Shown: positions 37,571-51,515, counted from the first letter of the stretch. The stretch: DNA of 64,000 bases from Atopsyche davidsoni (GCA_022113835.1 JAILWY010000001.1:11462501-11526500); one strand, 5' to 3'. Notes: generated by a model not told the origin, from the sequence alone. Numbers and translations: made by a program.

Positions 37571-38879
37571 ATATTTAGCACGTCAGCACAAACATGAAAT
37601 TTTAGTTCATAAAACCATCAAATGAATCATGGGAAAATCAATATGTTTTTTATTAATTTTTAAATTCGTTGTCAGTAAATATTTTTTTTATCGAGTTTGT
37701 TCATCCGATGTTTTTTTAAAATCTTTAACTATAATTATGTTTCCCGAGGTGAATCATGTAACCAAATTATGATTTGAACATAATAAAAAAAATACATGTT
37801 TGATTGGAATTAATTAAAATTAATTTTTTTTTAAATTTTCCGTGCTATTTGTACAAACTCTGGAAATTATTGGAAATACAAAACAAAAAGTACATTATTA
37901 AGTATTGAATATTGGTATGACTATCTGTAAAGTTTACGAATTTTTTTAGGATTAAATAAGCTGGAATTTCAAATAATCATTTCTAGTTATTCAATCATGA
38001 ATGATAAACCTTATTTTATAGAATAAATCTGTTTTGACGTAGGCTTTTTTTACGATAAAATAATGCATGATCACTCAATTTAACTTGGTGATATATTTAA
38101 ATATCAGCATTGCCATAAGAAGACGCAAACAATTTATCTTCATGTCTTTCGGGTTACGGCCACGACAATGCCTCAACCTTTGCCAGATTTCAGGACATCT
38201 TTCTGAAAGCTCCATAAATTACCAAAGTGGATAATCCACTAATTTAACTAAGCATGCTCTTAAACAGGGTAAAATGTTGTATTTGTTAAGAAGTGTTTTT
38301 ATTCTTTTGCTATAATAAATCTGCGCGACTTAATTTAATGGTAAAATATGCGAAACGTTTTATAAATCTTAAGCTCACCGGGATGTTCAAAACGAATGCA
38401 AATTCTATTCGGAACCTGTACACATTGTAAATAGATGAAGGATGCATTTGCATAGATGAGAGATACAACCAAATTAAATAATAAATTATATCCGTTGCTT
38501 TGTTTGCTTGAATCAGCAAGCTGAATAAATAAATTTAATTTGAATATTTACAAAAAAAAAACTATTGAATAGTCAGTTGAAGCAATTCTGCTAAAAATGT
38601 AATTCAAAAAATTGTTGAGAAGATAAATTGAGTATTTTTGACTACTTTGTATTTTAAAGTAAATATTTTACTGCCTTTAAGTATAGGTTTTATTTTTGTA
38701 AATTTTCTCAATGCCTTTTTGTCGCAAATTTAACAGGAATATTATCATATAAATACCATGATGAAAAATAAAGAGATTAGATTAAATGGAAACATTGATG
38801 GATTTCCTTATGATTATTTGGCGTAAAATATTCGAATCTAATAAACTCCCGCTGCTAACAGAAGTCATCATGAAGATTA

Positions 38880-39065
38880 ATGTGTTTTTCCCAGGTAGAG
38901 AGTGAATATGTTGTTCCGTGTGGGGCACAACGAGGTGCCAGGTGTTTGCGAAATCATAATTTTATTTCGATGGAAAGTAAATCACTTGAGAATTCTCGAT
39001 AAACCGGAAAATTGTCTCGACAGCCCCTCGGCATCTCTGACTGTGCTAACCTACTAAATCTACCG
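38880..39065. promoter_or_regulatory. GC-rich island with Zelda-type and E-box cores
   Basis: CAGGTAG at 38892-38898 is an exact Zelda-type core in insects, and CAGGTG lies at 38939-38944 followed by TTTGCG. Complex sequence continues to about 39055. Confidence 0.3.
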
Positions 39066-39833
39066 TAACGATCAGTAATATATTATTTTTTATGGTGTTA
39101 AAGTGTTAATTTTACTATTAAGATATAATTTTTTATTCTATATTTTTGTAAAATTTATATAGATTCAACCAGGTCTACTTATTTAATATTTAATAAAAAA
39201 ATTCTATTAATATAATATAAATTTTAAAGTTTAAAGATATCGACTAACTCTTAAAACTTTATTTGTCGAAACTCTTTTTGAGTCGAAAATAATTCAAAAT
39301 GGCAATGGTGGTTATTAATATGATTTTAATTGAATATTTCATTATTGTCACTAGTCAGTTATAATTATGAAATAAAAAAAATGTTTTTTTAAAAGATACA
39401 AGTGATTTTTTTTTTGAAAATTATCCAGGACAATTTTCTGTTTTCTTTAAGAGACTTTTATAAAATATGTGCCATCCATTGTAAATGCTTCTAACATAGT
39501 AAGACATATGAAGTAATTCAAAGTTTTTAAGTGTAACCGAGTGTAGGCAATATCTTAATTCCTGAAATTAAATTATGCAAATCAGACATAAAATACAACT
39601 GGGTTATGCATCTCGTGCGCACTGAAGCTTCAGTTAAACTAAAAGAACATTAAACAAAGCCTCGGCTGCAGTTTTAGGAAGAACGAATATACGAGAAAAT
39701 TAACGGGCTTGTCATGATAAACGAAATTAATGCCTTCATAAATCTCAGGGCTTCTGCATTTTTTAAATATTTAGATTAAAATCGGACGTAGGTGTATATT
39801 ATTTGCTTTTACTTTAGTCGATATCATATAATA

Positions 39834-39932
39834 TGATTAGGCACATTAGTTCATATATAGAAGATGATGATTTAAAGAAACTCTCAGAAAAATATCATCG
39901 TGATTTGTGTGGGATTTGAACCCACATCCCCT
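39834..39932 (-). mobile_element. tRNA-derived SINE fragment, copy 2
   Basis: On the minus strand it carries the T-arm with B-box GTGGGTTCAAATCCCAC and then a shared tail (ATCACGATGATATTTTTCTG and on) that aligns with the copy at 51516-51652. The 5' two-thirds of the tRNA-like head is not recognisable. The shared non-tRNA body in two places 12 kb apart marks a dispersed SINE rather than a tRNA gene. Confidence 0.6.
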
Positions 39933-40554
39933 GGCATATTAGTAAATATAATAAGTCCGTAATGGGTAATAAATACGCATCTGATTGACTAATCCATAAC
40001 ATAGATATAGATATCATAAAGGTCATATAACTAATGAATACATAATTGATAAATGATTTATTTATTATATATAAGCTAAGTCGTCTGCTGTTTAAAACAA
40101 TATCACGTAAGTGCATTATGAATAACATGAAAAAAAAAATGATCGTGTCTGTCTATCCGAAAAATGAATTATTTTATTTTAAAATAAAAAGTAAAAAAAA
40201 TGAAATACATGTAATTTAAAATGTTAGATTTAAACTACTTTTTTTATAATTTAATGTAATTTTATCACAACCTTTATAAATAAATTGATTTCACGATCAA
40301 ACATTGATGTTTTATTTACTGCAATATCACATACACATACACCATAATTATTTATCGTATCAAAAGTCAATTCCTGAAATCAATATAAAATTTACTTACA
40401 TAGATAATGATACTGAGTATACAGAATAAAGTTGAAATGAAATATAATTTTATGTCGTTAAAAGGTTTTAATAAAAGTAAATAATTACCACCGTGTTGTT
40501 TTTCGTTATTTTTTTGTTGTCAAGGTGGTTTTGAGGACGTTATTTCACCTATTA

Positions 40555-40675
40555 TTATCGTCAGAGTTAGAATAGAACTCAAGCGCTTCCGATTGTAATC
40601 TCCCACGTCCGCCAGGGAAAATCAATACCTCTTACCTGAAGGCCTGTGAACCGCGCTGCATCTGGCTGATCTCTA
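40555..40675. promoter_or_regulatory. GC-rich island
   Basis: About 120 bp including CGCTTCCGATTGTAATCTC, CACGTCCGCCAGGG and GTGAACCGCGCTGC, bordered by AT-rich DNA. No coding frame. Confidence 0.27.
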
Positions 40676-43600
40676 ATATATTTATTTTAAATGGTTTTAC
40701 TACATATAAATATATATATATAATGTAAGGCAGGAATATTTACTGTGTAAAAATATTTAATATGTTTCATCAATTCGTATTTTTCTGAACGTGTATTTCT
40801 GTAGTTACTTTTTTTTAAGTATTGTGTTTGCTTCGTGTGGTTTTATTAAAAAATAAATAGGTAACTTAAAATACAATAATAATTCGTGAAAGACAATGAA
40901 TACAATGTCTCGATAGCATTCGATGTAGCAAACCGCAAATACTAGTTAAGAATAAAGTTTTCCAATGAATATTCAAATACATAGCAAAGTGGTCTTTTGT
41001 AACTTCTGATTCCGTAACGTGAGACCAAATACATATACATGGCTGTATTTATCACCAAACTGAGGTAGTTTTAGAATTCCCAGAAGAGATAGTGGAAGGC
41101 TTGTGAATTATTTTATTGAAATGTCTAACAGGCGTATAAAATAACGTTTTAAAAGAACTTGGTTTGGAAATGTAAAAGAAGACGACCAACTTTGTGAAAA
41201 CGGTTTTCATTTCAAAATGAATAAAAAAAATATGGCTAAAGAAAGATTTCTTTAAAATTTTTCATATATGTTACCAAAAAAGTATCATTTATTATTTTAT
41301 ACAAGCGAAAATCATTATCACATTTTTTTGATTCATGATTATGTAAAAAATACTTTTAATTAAAAAGAGTGTGAATATATTGCTTTGAATGGCATTTAAT
41401 TTATTTGCATACGTATAATAACAATCAATCGTCCATTATAAGTTATCTACGATGTCTTTAATTGATTTACATTATAGTAAGCTTGCATAGAGTGCAACGC
41501 TATAACTTAATCAACGCTAGGTGCGAGTTATCAAAGCATTCAATCTATCTAGAAGTACAAGCACTCGTGTATAAGACGTTACCCATTAGGAAACCAATTT
41601 CCCTTGCGCAGATCACTGATAGCTAATGCTAAATCCAATCAAGAACGTCTCTACTCGGCGAGATTTCATCTGATGTTTATATTTAACGGTTTGTTTTGCT
41701 AGGAATCCGTGTAATTTGAACTGGGAAATAATTTTGTGATCAATGATTAGTTTACCTAGAACTTTCATTAAAGTTATGATTAATTTACGTATATTTTTGA
41801 ATTAAAATATATGATTTAGTATATCAAATAAATAGACTTAAACCGAATGCTCATATTGCAAAAAGGTTTGCTTTAGGTATTGTGAATATGTCCGGAACAA
41901 AAAATGGTACTGATTTATTAATCAATTAAAGATTAAAATACCTGTGTAAATAGTAAGAAAACTTCTATAAATATATAATTTATTTGATATTACAACCAAT
42001 ATTGAATAAATTAAATGGAGTATAGTTATTAAATTTATAAAATATATTATAATTAATAGAATAAAAATTTGTGTTCTTAATGGATTATTATTTTTAAGTA
42101 CGTGGGAAGTTTATAAACTAGTTAAAAAAATTGATAAGCTTTAGGAAAACAACTCTGTAGATTTTTTTAAAAAGATAATTACCTTTTATTTTGTTTCAAA
42201 ATTTTTCGTTCTCCTTATTATTTCTACGTATTGAAAATTTTCGGGAGGCTATAAATTAAACTGTTTATTTTTAATGAAGACATTAAAAAAATAAAATTCT
42301 TATTATAATTAAAATTGTTTGGGGAATTTCACAGGAACTGTCTCTATTGATGAAAGAATAATGAAAAATTAGGTGGAAGTTTCTGTATTATTTTTTAATT
42401 AAAATCTGTTGATTATGTTTCAGCATTATAAAGGTAAAATATTCTGATTGGATTTCATTTCTGAATAAAAAGCGCAGCTCGGCGTATTTTTACAAAGCAC
42501 CTGAAAGATAAAAACTTTTCAATTTATTTTGTGATATTTATCATTAACAGCCGTTGTTTTCACTATGCATTGTTTGCATAAAAAATAATATTTTTGAACA
42601 AGACTGCTTGACACACGTTGAAATTAAAAATAAATATAGCCGTTATTCATGAAGTTACAATTACAATAAATGGTTGATTGATTATATAACAAGTTAAAAA
42701 CTCTTGTCTCTCATATTCATTGCCGTGTTTATTTTTATTCACTGCTTTAATTAAAATTCTTGAAGATTTCTTATTGCAATATTTCTTAAAACTTGTGAGA
42801 TTTATACCAGGAAATGTGAAAAACTGTACATTTAAATTGAAAGATGTACAAAAAAAGAATTTTATAATTTTAAAAATAAGTACATTTGAAAATCTTTGTG
42901 AAAATCATTGTTATAGTTGGAATGATTTATTTATTTATTTTTTTACACAAACAAAATGAATTGAATTAATTAAAAAAAATATATTATTGAGGTTTGAAAA
43001 GACTGAAAATTTCTAAAAGAACTTATTTTCTTTTGACCAAGTTTACAAGTCTTATTAAAATAGGCTGCGAGCATGTCAACTACTATAATACTTTTATTTT
43101 ATTCAATTAAACCTATAAATTTTAATGATTATTATGTATGATACATCCAAATTGTAGGTTTTTTTAAAACAATTTAATCTCGTTGTCGTCTATGTTTTTT
43201 CCCTTCACATATTTTTAATATTGTGACTACCATTACAGATATCTAAACTGGCTTCGGTACGACTTAGACCAATGCAATGGCAACCAAACTAATCAATACT
43301 CTGGTCAACTCGATTTCGTTGTTTAAACCTTGACACAATGTAACACGATTATTTAATAACTAGATCATTATTAACACAGCCAATAGCTTGATCAAAATCT
43401 AATGATTTACATAAAATATGAAAAATTCAAAATATTTTTTTGTTTCAGCCTTATTGGACACAATAAGGTTTTTTCACTAATATCGTTTGTACAAAACCAC
43501 AACCAATAACATTAAATATATTTTTAATTACACGTAATGTGGACGTTTTTAAACAAATATATATTATATTACGTCAGCATACTGCTTGGTTTCAATCAAG

Positions 43601-43769
43601 TCTTTATTCATTGTTAAACTACAAAACAAACTGTGAACAATATTTATGAACAATCAATATTTTAACAGATTGGTGTGTTTTTCAAATTTAAACACAATAC
43701 TTAAAAAAAGGTTTTTTTTTAAATTTAATTTCGTAATATTACCAAACCAATTATAAACCAATATCGCTA

Positions 43770-44020
43770 TCTCCCTCTCCCGAGTATTCTAGTATTAAAT
43801 TAGACAAGACCATTCGGATAAATTGAGCACACGTCTTGAGAAGTTGAAGCACGTGGGTGAGGGTGTTGAGATCGCTTCGGCAATTAAACGTAAATTACTT
43901 GTTTTGTGTCCATCGGTATTGGATCCAGGGATCTTATACCCTTTGAAAATGGCGGTGCTCGATACCGGGTGCTCGAGACGGACGGAACAAGTGCATATTG
44001 AAACGCTCTATTTTAACTTG
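43770..44020. promoter_or_regulatory. GC-richer island with CACGTG E-box
   Basis: CACGTG at 43850-43855 lies in a block of higher GC reaching about 44010. An 85-codon plus-strand frame (43823-44080, opening on TTG) overlaps. The peptide is basic, with no known motif, and no ATG start. Confidence 0.27.
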
Positions 44021-44652
44021 TATAGAGCTAGTACGAAAAAAGCATTTTCCGTTTGTGAGCTTAAAAAAATTCATGTATAACGATAGAGGTCATAGTATGT
44101 GATTGATGAATTAAAAATACTTCACATATACGTAGAAAAAAAATATAATTTCGTGTGTAGCAAATAAAAATTTATTAATAGGTATAATGTGTTGGTTATA
44201 ATATCCAATACGTAGTATTGTGTAGGCACGCCCACGTTGTGTTTTCTTTTTATTAAATTTATCTTCTCAGACAGAATGGAAAACGATGCCCTTGGTTGAT
44301 ATTTTCTTTACTTTTATGGTAGATATCAACACGTTATGGATGTTCTTAACAAGATTGTTAAGGCTAACAATAGCCTGCTGTAGCCCCTGGCAATACTTCT
44401 GCGGGTATAAAAGCCAACAGTGCTTTCAAGCTGAACATGTTCCAATTTACAAAGATATAATATTTAGCTTACTCCTTTAAACAAAAATATACTTATATAT
44501 TAAAATTACAAGAGAGACAGACGGTATTAAAGCTTTTATATACTTGTTAACACGAGACAAATATTTTATACAATATATAAAAATGAACATGTCTTTCTAA
44601 ATACAATATACAAAACATCTCCAGTGCAATACTACTTAAGAATTAAAGAAAT

Positions 44653-44678
44653 AAAAATACATGTTCACATGTATTTTT
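44653..44678. repeat. Perfect tight-loop inverted repeat, 12-bp arms
   Basis: AAAAATACATGT at 44653-44664 and its exact reverse complement at 44667-44678 are separated by two bases. Near-perfect palindrome. Confidence 0.75.
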
Positions 44679-44759
44679 GTCCCAGATCACACGTCTATTG
44701 TAATTTTCAGATAAATTTCAAATTTACTGTTTAAATCAAATGTTTTAATTTTGTTTAAT

Positions 44760-44900
44760 CCGGATTTCTATGCGGTCGAGGATAACGTCGGTCCTGCCCC
44801 ATGATGTGTCTGTTTGTGGTCGAGTAATGACAAACACTCGATCCGTTGGCTCGAATTTGCTATTTCACGGCAATCGAGATACGTTTGGCCTCAGACGCTT
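44760..44900. promoter_or_regulatory. GC-rich island with interleaved inverted repeats
   Basis: TGTTTGT at 44811-44817 faces ACAAACA at 44830-44836 (opposed forkhead-like cores). Offset from this pair, TCGAGT at 44820-44825 faces ACTCGA at 44836-44841. The upstream half is rich in CG-containing words. Interleaving suggests protein-binding architecture rather than a hairpin. Confidence 0.35.
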
Positions 44901-45779
44901 TCTATTCTAATTAAACTAAATGGATTTCGAGATTACTGTGGTATATTTTTCTTATTCACATTGTAAAACTAATATAACAGTTGATCGAAATACGAAATTC
45001 ATACAGTCGCAGAAATACAGAAATTTATTAGTGACCTCGTTAAAGATTAATCACTGTGCAACTTACTAAGTAAAAATTTGACAATTTCTGAAATAAGCTG
45101 GATATATTAATATTCCGTTATGCAAATACCGAGCAGTTGAATATGCCTTCGCGGTATTTCCCATTAAGTACAGCTTCTCAAACTGCGTAGATCTACTCAA
45201 CACCACTACTGGGTACATAATCAAAGTTAGCCATGTCCTCCGTATAACTTTGAACAAAACAGGTTGCTAAATCAGTAGATACTGAGATATTAACTTAATG
45301 GTGGTTAATTTTCTCAATTATAAATATGTTAAATTTTGGCTTTGATTATTAAGCCAATAATGTTTGATCTTAAATCATTTGTTAATAACACATTATTCAT
45401 TAATGATTTTATGTTTCTAAATTTTTTTTTCAATAAAGACACTTTTGTAACTGATGCAATGTTGGTAAGATATGTATGAATTCGCTTTTTATTGGATTTA
45501 ATTAAAGGTATAGTTAAAATAATAAAATCTTTACAAACAGAATACATTGTTGCATCCTGATAAACAAATGTTGTTTGCGTAACCTTATAATTATGATTAA
45601 ACCAATTACTTATTGAAATTGTTTAATTTATTAAATTTTGAAAATCATTATAAAACAGTACGAATAAATCATGCTACAAACTTCAGAAAATATTGAATAG
45701 AAGTATTTTAATAAATTACAAGTTCGCCTTTCTAAATCATTCTTGTAAATATTTTAAATTAAATTATATCTGCGATGCT

Positions 45780-45960
45780 CTACCCCAAAGAGGGCGTCTG
45801 TATAAGTACAAATGTTTTTGATTTAACTTGTCCAGGGAACTGACTTAGAAATGCGCCTTGAAATGATGTTTGCCGGAGTTGTATGAAACGAATTTAAGAT
45901 TGAAGTTTCACCCGACTTGCTCTTGTGCCGGTGTGGAAGAAAATTTTGCGAGGTTACTCA
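45780..45960. promoter_or_regulatory. Moderate-complexity island
   Basis: About 180 bp of raised GC (AAAGAGGGCGTCTG, GTGCCGGTGTGG) with a 72-codon frame overlapping. No recognisable protein or clear site cluster. Confidence 0.18.
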
Positions 45961-46507
45961 CTAGCAAGGGAGAGTTGGTCAGTTCTATGAAAACTTCTGT
46001 TATCAGATTAAGCACACCAATAGTTTCCTCAAGAACAAAAAAAAGCACGATTCAGAAAAGAATCCCAAATGTAGTCTTTTACTTTTAAACTAACTCGGGG
46101 TTTTATAACTGAATAAAATTATACCGATAATTTTTTTATTTTACGAATGTGACTTTGACTTAAAAAGCTAGAATAAAAATTTATTTATTTAAGATCATTT
46201 TTATTTACAAATCACAGATAAATTATTTAATTTTCTTTATCTGCATAGCTTTTGATTCTATTTAAACCATTTTTTAATATTTTTATGCAAAAAATGAAAT
46301 AAATGTAACGTGGCGAGCTAAGATAGAAATAGACTCAAGCAAATATCTTATTTCAGTTTATCTCCCTTTTATATAATAGAAAAAAAGGGAATAAAACTAT
46401 GTAATAAAAATAAAGTTTGAATATGACGAAAAAAAACTGATTTTTTTTAAATTTAAAACGTCTTCTTAAGAAAGATAAATTTAAAGAAATTTAGTTTTAT
46501 ATTAAAG

Positions 46508-46531
46508 AGTATCAATTATTGAATTGATACT
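46508..46531. repeat. Perfect tight-loop inverted repeat
   Basis: AGTATCAATT at 46508-46517, four-base loop, exact reverse complement at 46522-46531. Confidence 0.7.
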
Positions 46532-47639
46532 TGAAAATAAAAGTAATATTTGTTTAAAAACGTAAGTCTTAAATGTTAACATTAGATATTTTGAGAAATA
46601 AAATATATTTTAATATAATAAGAGTAAAATATATGAGAAAGAAGATAAACACTTTTCTTTATTCACGACAGATTCGTAATACTTCATATTAAAACAAAAA
46701 ATATTAATAAATATTTTAGTCCATATTGATTTTACCATGAATTTCGGCGTGTTTGTTTTAATTATGAGAAAAGCAATTTAACTATGTAAATGCACGTATG
46801 ATCAGTATATTTTCCTTAACATTTTAATGGGGGCGTAAATTTGCGAAGCCATCTAAGATATAAAAAATATGGCTTTAATGTTTGATGGGAGGTTACGAAG
46901 GTATTTTTATGGCAGCAGTACGGGTCAAGAGTCATAAAGAGTTATTGCTAGAGGTGTGAGTTAAGAAAATGTGAACAATGTAGTTTTTACTGAATCATAA
47001 AACCATTTTCTTTCAGGCGTCTTTTCAGATCCAGATGTTATGAAAATTACTTGATTCTACATTAAAAAAATATTTGTTAAAATTCTGTAGTAAAATTTAT
47101 TAAAATGTGTACTGCTGTCCGGAAATATTAATTAATTTTTGATTTCAGTTTATAGGAAAAAATACTCTAAATTAATGTTTTTCCAAAGAAGTTAACTCCT
47201 AATTACTTTAAAATCTCGTAAAATCAAGAATCTGATAGCCATAGCACTCTTTGAATATTATTAAGAGTACAAAAAATCAACTAAAGAATAAAATACCTCA
47301 CTTCGTTTTCTTTTATCACAAACAACGAGAATAAATTTTTACATTTTATTCTTAATATTTAAAAAATATATTTTTCGATATTACAAGTCCAAGAGTATAA
47401 GCTATGATGTATTTATAATTCTCTTCTTCAACCAATCCTCATGATATTTTATTAATTTATATAAATACGTAATGATCGCAAAGACCCAAATAAATGTATC
47501 AAAACACATTAAAGCTACCTCACAGAGAGCGCTCACCAAAAAAGCATTAGAGAAATTGTATAGAACCTAAATCATGCCAACAAAACACGATTACACGTAG
47601 ATCGTGACTGAGTTACCCAATACGTGAAAAAATCACGAA

Positions 47640-47845
47640 GGATCTGAAGAAATCCTTATGATGTGGCTTCGGAGCCTCCTGGGTACACGTGCGACGAAAT
47701 CCCAGGGTTGGAGGGGGTCGGATGTGGTATTCCGCAGGAGCGGCTCCCTCCGACTGGTCACCTCGGGGGAAGTTTTATTGGGGAGACTCGTGCTCGGGCG
47801 GCTGGCGACTTCATCGCAGCACCGCGGCGACTGCTTACTTGAAAA
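47640..47845. promoter_or_regulatory. Very GC-rich island
   Basis: About 200 bp, among the most GC-rich in the window, ending abruptly at about 47832. GTCGGA at 47717-47722 and TCCGAC at 47749-47754 form an inverted repeat, and TTTTATTG at 47773-47780 is a posterior-Hox/Caudal-like core. Two frames of 65 and 101 codons overlap out of phase, and neither looks like a protein. Candidate regulatory element. Confidence 0.36.
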
Positions 47846-48719
47846 GTTTATATAGTAAAAAGTACGGTATTAATGTGCGTAGTAATTTATATGTTGGTTT
47901 GGGACTTTACGTCTTTAGAAATATTTTAATAAGCCTCACAAATATAGAAAAAATTTACGAAAATGCACAGGAGGCTATGTACAAACTTATGTGAGATTTC
48001 TTCTCTCAGTTGGTATGATATAAATCCTTGAAAAACGAATGTGCTCCGAAGTTGTATCAATTAAAAAAATTGATAGATAATTCACTAAGGCTTGCAGAAT
48101 AAATATAAATATCTCGATTAACTGGTGTTTCCCAATTGCTATGTGAAGATGTACTCAAGTTAAGTTTCTCTTACATACTGAAAAGTTAAAATCTCATGAT
48201 TTTTAATAGTAAAGCCTTTTACATTTTTTAATGTTCATTTACTAGAGTTAAATCTTTAGGTTCGTTCAAAACTTGACTTCTAATATTTTAAATAAAATAC
48301 TTATGTAATTTTTCTACGTGTATAATTTTATTGGTGATCGGATAGACTAATTAAAAAAAACCACAAAAGTATTTAATTTTAAATATTAAAATGTATATCC
48401 ACTAATTACTCTCTTTTATAAATAAAATTGAAGAGTTAATTTTTACTTTAATAAGAGATAATGCTTAACAGTATCAATATATGATACCATTGATATTTAA
48501 GGTTTATAAGTAATCGATTCATATGGCAAACTTTTATAAAAACCCAAATAATTCATTATGTATACATATGATGTTAATTGAGCAATAATAAAAATAAAAA
48601 TTTACTGAATATTTAGTAATATAAATTAGTATTCAAGAGCTTTACAAAAGCATTGAGTTTTAATAAAAAACATGTATCTCGAAAAGAACAGTAAAAGTTT
48701 TATAGTGCAATTTTTTTTC

Positions 48720-48885
48720 ATTGAATTTTCTTTCCGTGAAGAATTCAACCCCGTTTTTTAAATCAGTTTCCTGAAGTAATCTCGGGAAGGTATCATTCGG
48801 TTTCAAGCCTTGAATAAACTGGCGCGTTTTGGTGCGAAAAAATGACATCCCCTTCAGTCTGCCTAAGCCAGCCGAACCCATCAGA
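48720..48885. promoter_or_regulatory. Moderate GC-rich island
   Basis: About 160 bp with CTGGCGCGTTTTGG and CTAAGCCAGCCGAACCC near its right end, in AT-rich flanks. A 73-codon minus frame overlaps without recognisable features. Confidence 0.24.
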
Positions 48886-49779
48886 ATATTTTACACATAT
48901 CAATCAGTATGCTTGCAGATTCGTGGCGTGTTATGAATTATATTTTGACCTTTGTCACAAAAAATGAAAGTATATTTGAATATTTAATAATATGAACATT
49001 TTTTCTAGAGTTTTATACAATGCATAAATACTTATATTAAAAAATAATTGGGCTAAAACTTATACTGCCTTCTTTATTAATCACTAATATTTTGCACAAA
49101 ATGGAAATTATGACCTTTTCATTTATGAAAAAGTTATAGATGTACTTTTCATTATGATTATTTTCATTAATTTCATTAGATCTGAGACAACCTGCGAAAT
49201 GAAAAGATTTGATAAACAGGGGTTGGGTTAGGTTAGTTATATTTTAAGTTTATTACCTAATGCTTCTAAATATTGAAAAAGTAATGCACTCAGTATATAA
49301 CATGCATTGATATATCGTTAATACTATAAAATATATAGATCTACGAAGATATAAAATCATACTCCTTATCATGTACCCAAAAATACTGTTTTTTTAATAT
49401 TAAATTTATTGTAATAAAAACATTTTTCTTTTATGAGTAATGAATGTAGTCTCTATCGAATATTCAGTTACAAAAAGTAATTTATCAATCAAGCATAGCG
49501 CTTCATTGACTGCATACACACATTTTAAATACATCTATTAATGTTCAATTAATGATAAAGTATAGAAGTAGTCCAAATTAATATTTTTTAAATAAAATAT
49601 ATTTTTGTTATTTTTCTCCCATTTTAAAAAATTTGAGAAAAATCACTAAAATATATTTTTTATTTTTTAATATCTCAATGGAAATATTACAAATAAAACC
49701 TGTCTATTATTTATATAAAATTTTTAAGATGTTTGACTTAAAATAAAAAAGGCTGTGTTGAGGAACACTATATGTAGTT

Positions 49780-49985
49780 TCTATCGTATTCTCCAGTTGG
49801 CAGATAGTCAGTAGTAGGCAAGGGTAGTTCCGCATTCCTCTTATCACGAGGCAAGGCAAACAGCGCCCTTGAGACGGCTTTATGACAAGGGGGCATCCTA
49901 TGTGACTTGAAATAATCTCGGCGAGAAAATGGGTCCATAATCCGTGCCTTCTGCTCCATGGGGAAGCTTATATTTTCGCTTAAAA
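49780..49985. promoter_or_regulatory. GC-rich island with Caudal-like and TAATCC cores
   Basis: TTTATGA at 49879-49885 (Caudal/posterior-Hox-like) and TAATCC at 49938-49943 (Otx/Bicoid-type) lie in a 200-bp complex block. A 73-codon minus frame overlaps without resemblance to a known protein. Confidence 0.33.
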
Positions 49986-51169
49986 ACATGCCTTTTACTT
50001 ACTCCTCAACTATTTCTAAAAAGTATTAAAACAACATATAGTGGTCGTAAAATATAAAGGTCGAGGTATTGCGATGCATAATAAAAGAAAGTCAGTTCAT
50101 ATTAAAATATTTCATGTTATGAGATACTTGTTTTATTAAAATAAATCAACACAGTATTAGATTACTAAACTCAGATGGCTGAAATAAATAATGCGTTAAT
50201 TTGAAGAAATTATAAATTTGTATTTTACTATAAAATAACATTTCTGTGAATTATTTTAAGCCAAGTGAAATATACTTCCTTTTTGTTTAATAAAAAAAAC
50301 TGTACCTACGCATTAAACATCAAATTGATGAGTACATATCATTATGGATCGAACCGGTAGGCTTTTTATCAAAGTAAATGGTCTCCCTACGCAGCCGAAT
50401 TTTTGTACAACGTATTTTATTTAAATGTTTTGTAATAAATTTTTTTTTTTTTATGTTGCTTTAGTTTATAAATTAACGCCTCTATTAATTTAAATTTGGC
50501 TCCCCTAAATCATAAAATATCTTTGTCACGTTTTATGGACGAATCAAATATATTTTGTGTTAAAAAAACAGATATCGCTTGGATTGAATTTTACCAACAA
50601 ATTGAAACTGATGAAGATCAGTGACTGTTGAGTTAAAAGAATCTTCAACTGAAATAAAACTTTCTTTTATTTTTATTGAAAGTCTACTCTATTCAAACAT
50701 CTCTATGGTAAATACATTTGAAAAAAAAACCTTAGCAATTTAACTAAAAGATCTTTTGTTTAAACAAATAGTTTGGTTAAACGGAGAAGATATCATCATT
50801 TCCAAGTTAAATTACTTTGGTTTTGATTTCAACCCTCAAGACGTAATAAACTGAAGAAAACTTACTGCAGTGTTAATTATCTCACCATCAAGCCACCAAG
50901 ACAAATTTATTTATTAATATTACTAAATAAATATAAATGCAGCTTATGTAAGCCATATTTACACACCAATAAAGTCAAAAATAAATTTGAAATATGTTTG
51001 CCTCCTTTGTATAAAAATCCGACAGAATCTCCAAACCTTAATATTTCGACGGCTTTTATGAAATTGGCGCGGTTCTTAAGGTGTGAATTTTAAACGATGA
51101 TGATACAAGGAATATAAAACTGCGATAAAATATATTTTAAGTACAAAGTAACTTGTAACTTAATACCAT

Positions 51170-51335
51170 ATCCAGTTCCACGCTACGTACAAAATAAAAC
51201 GGTGGATTTTTATCGCCAGTGAGTTACTTTTCCATCAAACACGTTCGGACAATGAAACATTTCACGATTCAGTGGACGAGCCTCACCCACGCCATCCAAT
51301 AAAATCCAAACTTGCCCGACGCTTTTTGCCGCAAT
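51170..51335. promoter_or_regulatory. GC-richer island
   Basis: About 165 bp with GTGGACGAGCCTCACCCACG and several CG-containing words; AT-rich on both sides. No clear site cluster. Confidence 0.24.
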
Positions 51336-51515
51336 GTTAAATATATAATTTAAAACCATTGAATTAGTATTAAAATTATGCTTCGAGCATGAACATAACA
51401 ACTATTGATAATTTATAATTTTATTTCAAAAGAGATTATTCTCTTTATATTAAGTTGGATTGATGTCAATCAGAATGCGTTTTTATTTACCCATGCAGGT
51501 ATTAGTATGTTAATG

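Larger units (their letters stand above)
34560..43770. other. AT-rich gene-free stretch
   Basis: Long AT-rich region with islands at 35560-35745, 37440-37570, 38880-39065 and 40555-40675, a GC-richer patch near 41560-41680, a possible mobile-element remnant at about 36540-36740 and a SINE fragment at 39834-39932. From about 41.7 to 43.75 kb it is almost pure AT-rich filler with nothing I can name. Confidence 0.6.
44020..51170. other. AT-rich gene-free stretch
   Basis: Contains islands at 44760-44900, 45780-45960, 47640-47845, 48720-48885 and 49780-49985 and hairpins at 44653-44678 and 46508-46531. The rest is AT-rich, including two TTAGG-like units near 49226. No frame exceeds 101 codons and none is recognisable. 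Confidence 0.6.

Noticed and set aside
49224..49238. GGGTTAGGTTAG resembling the insect telomeric repeat TTAGG
   Set aside because: Only about two units, expected by chance; no telomeric array.
50341..50390. Minus-strand B-box-like word GGTTCGATCC
   Set aside because: One base short of consensus, with no convincing A-box or cloverleaf around it.
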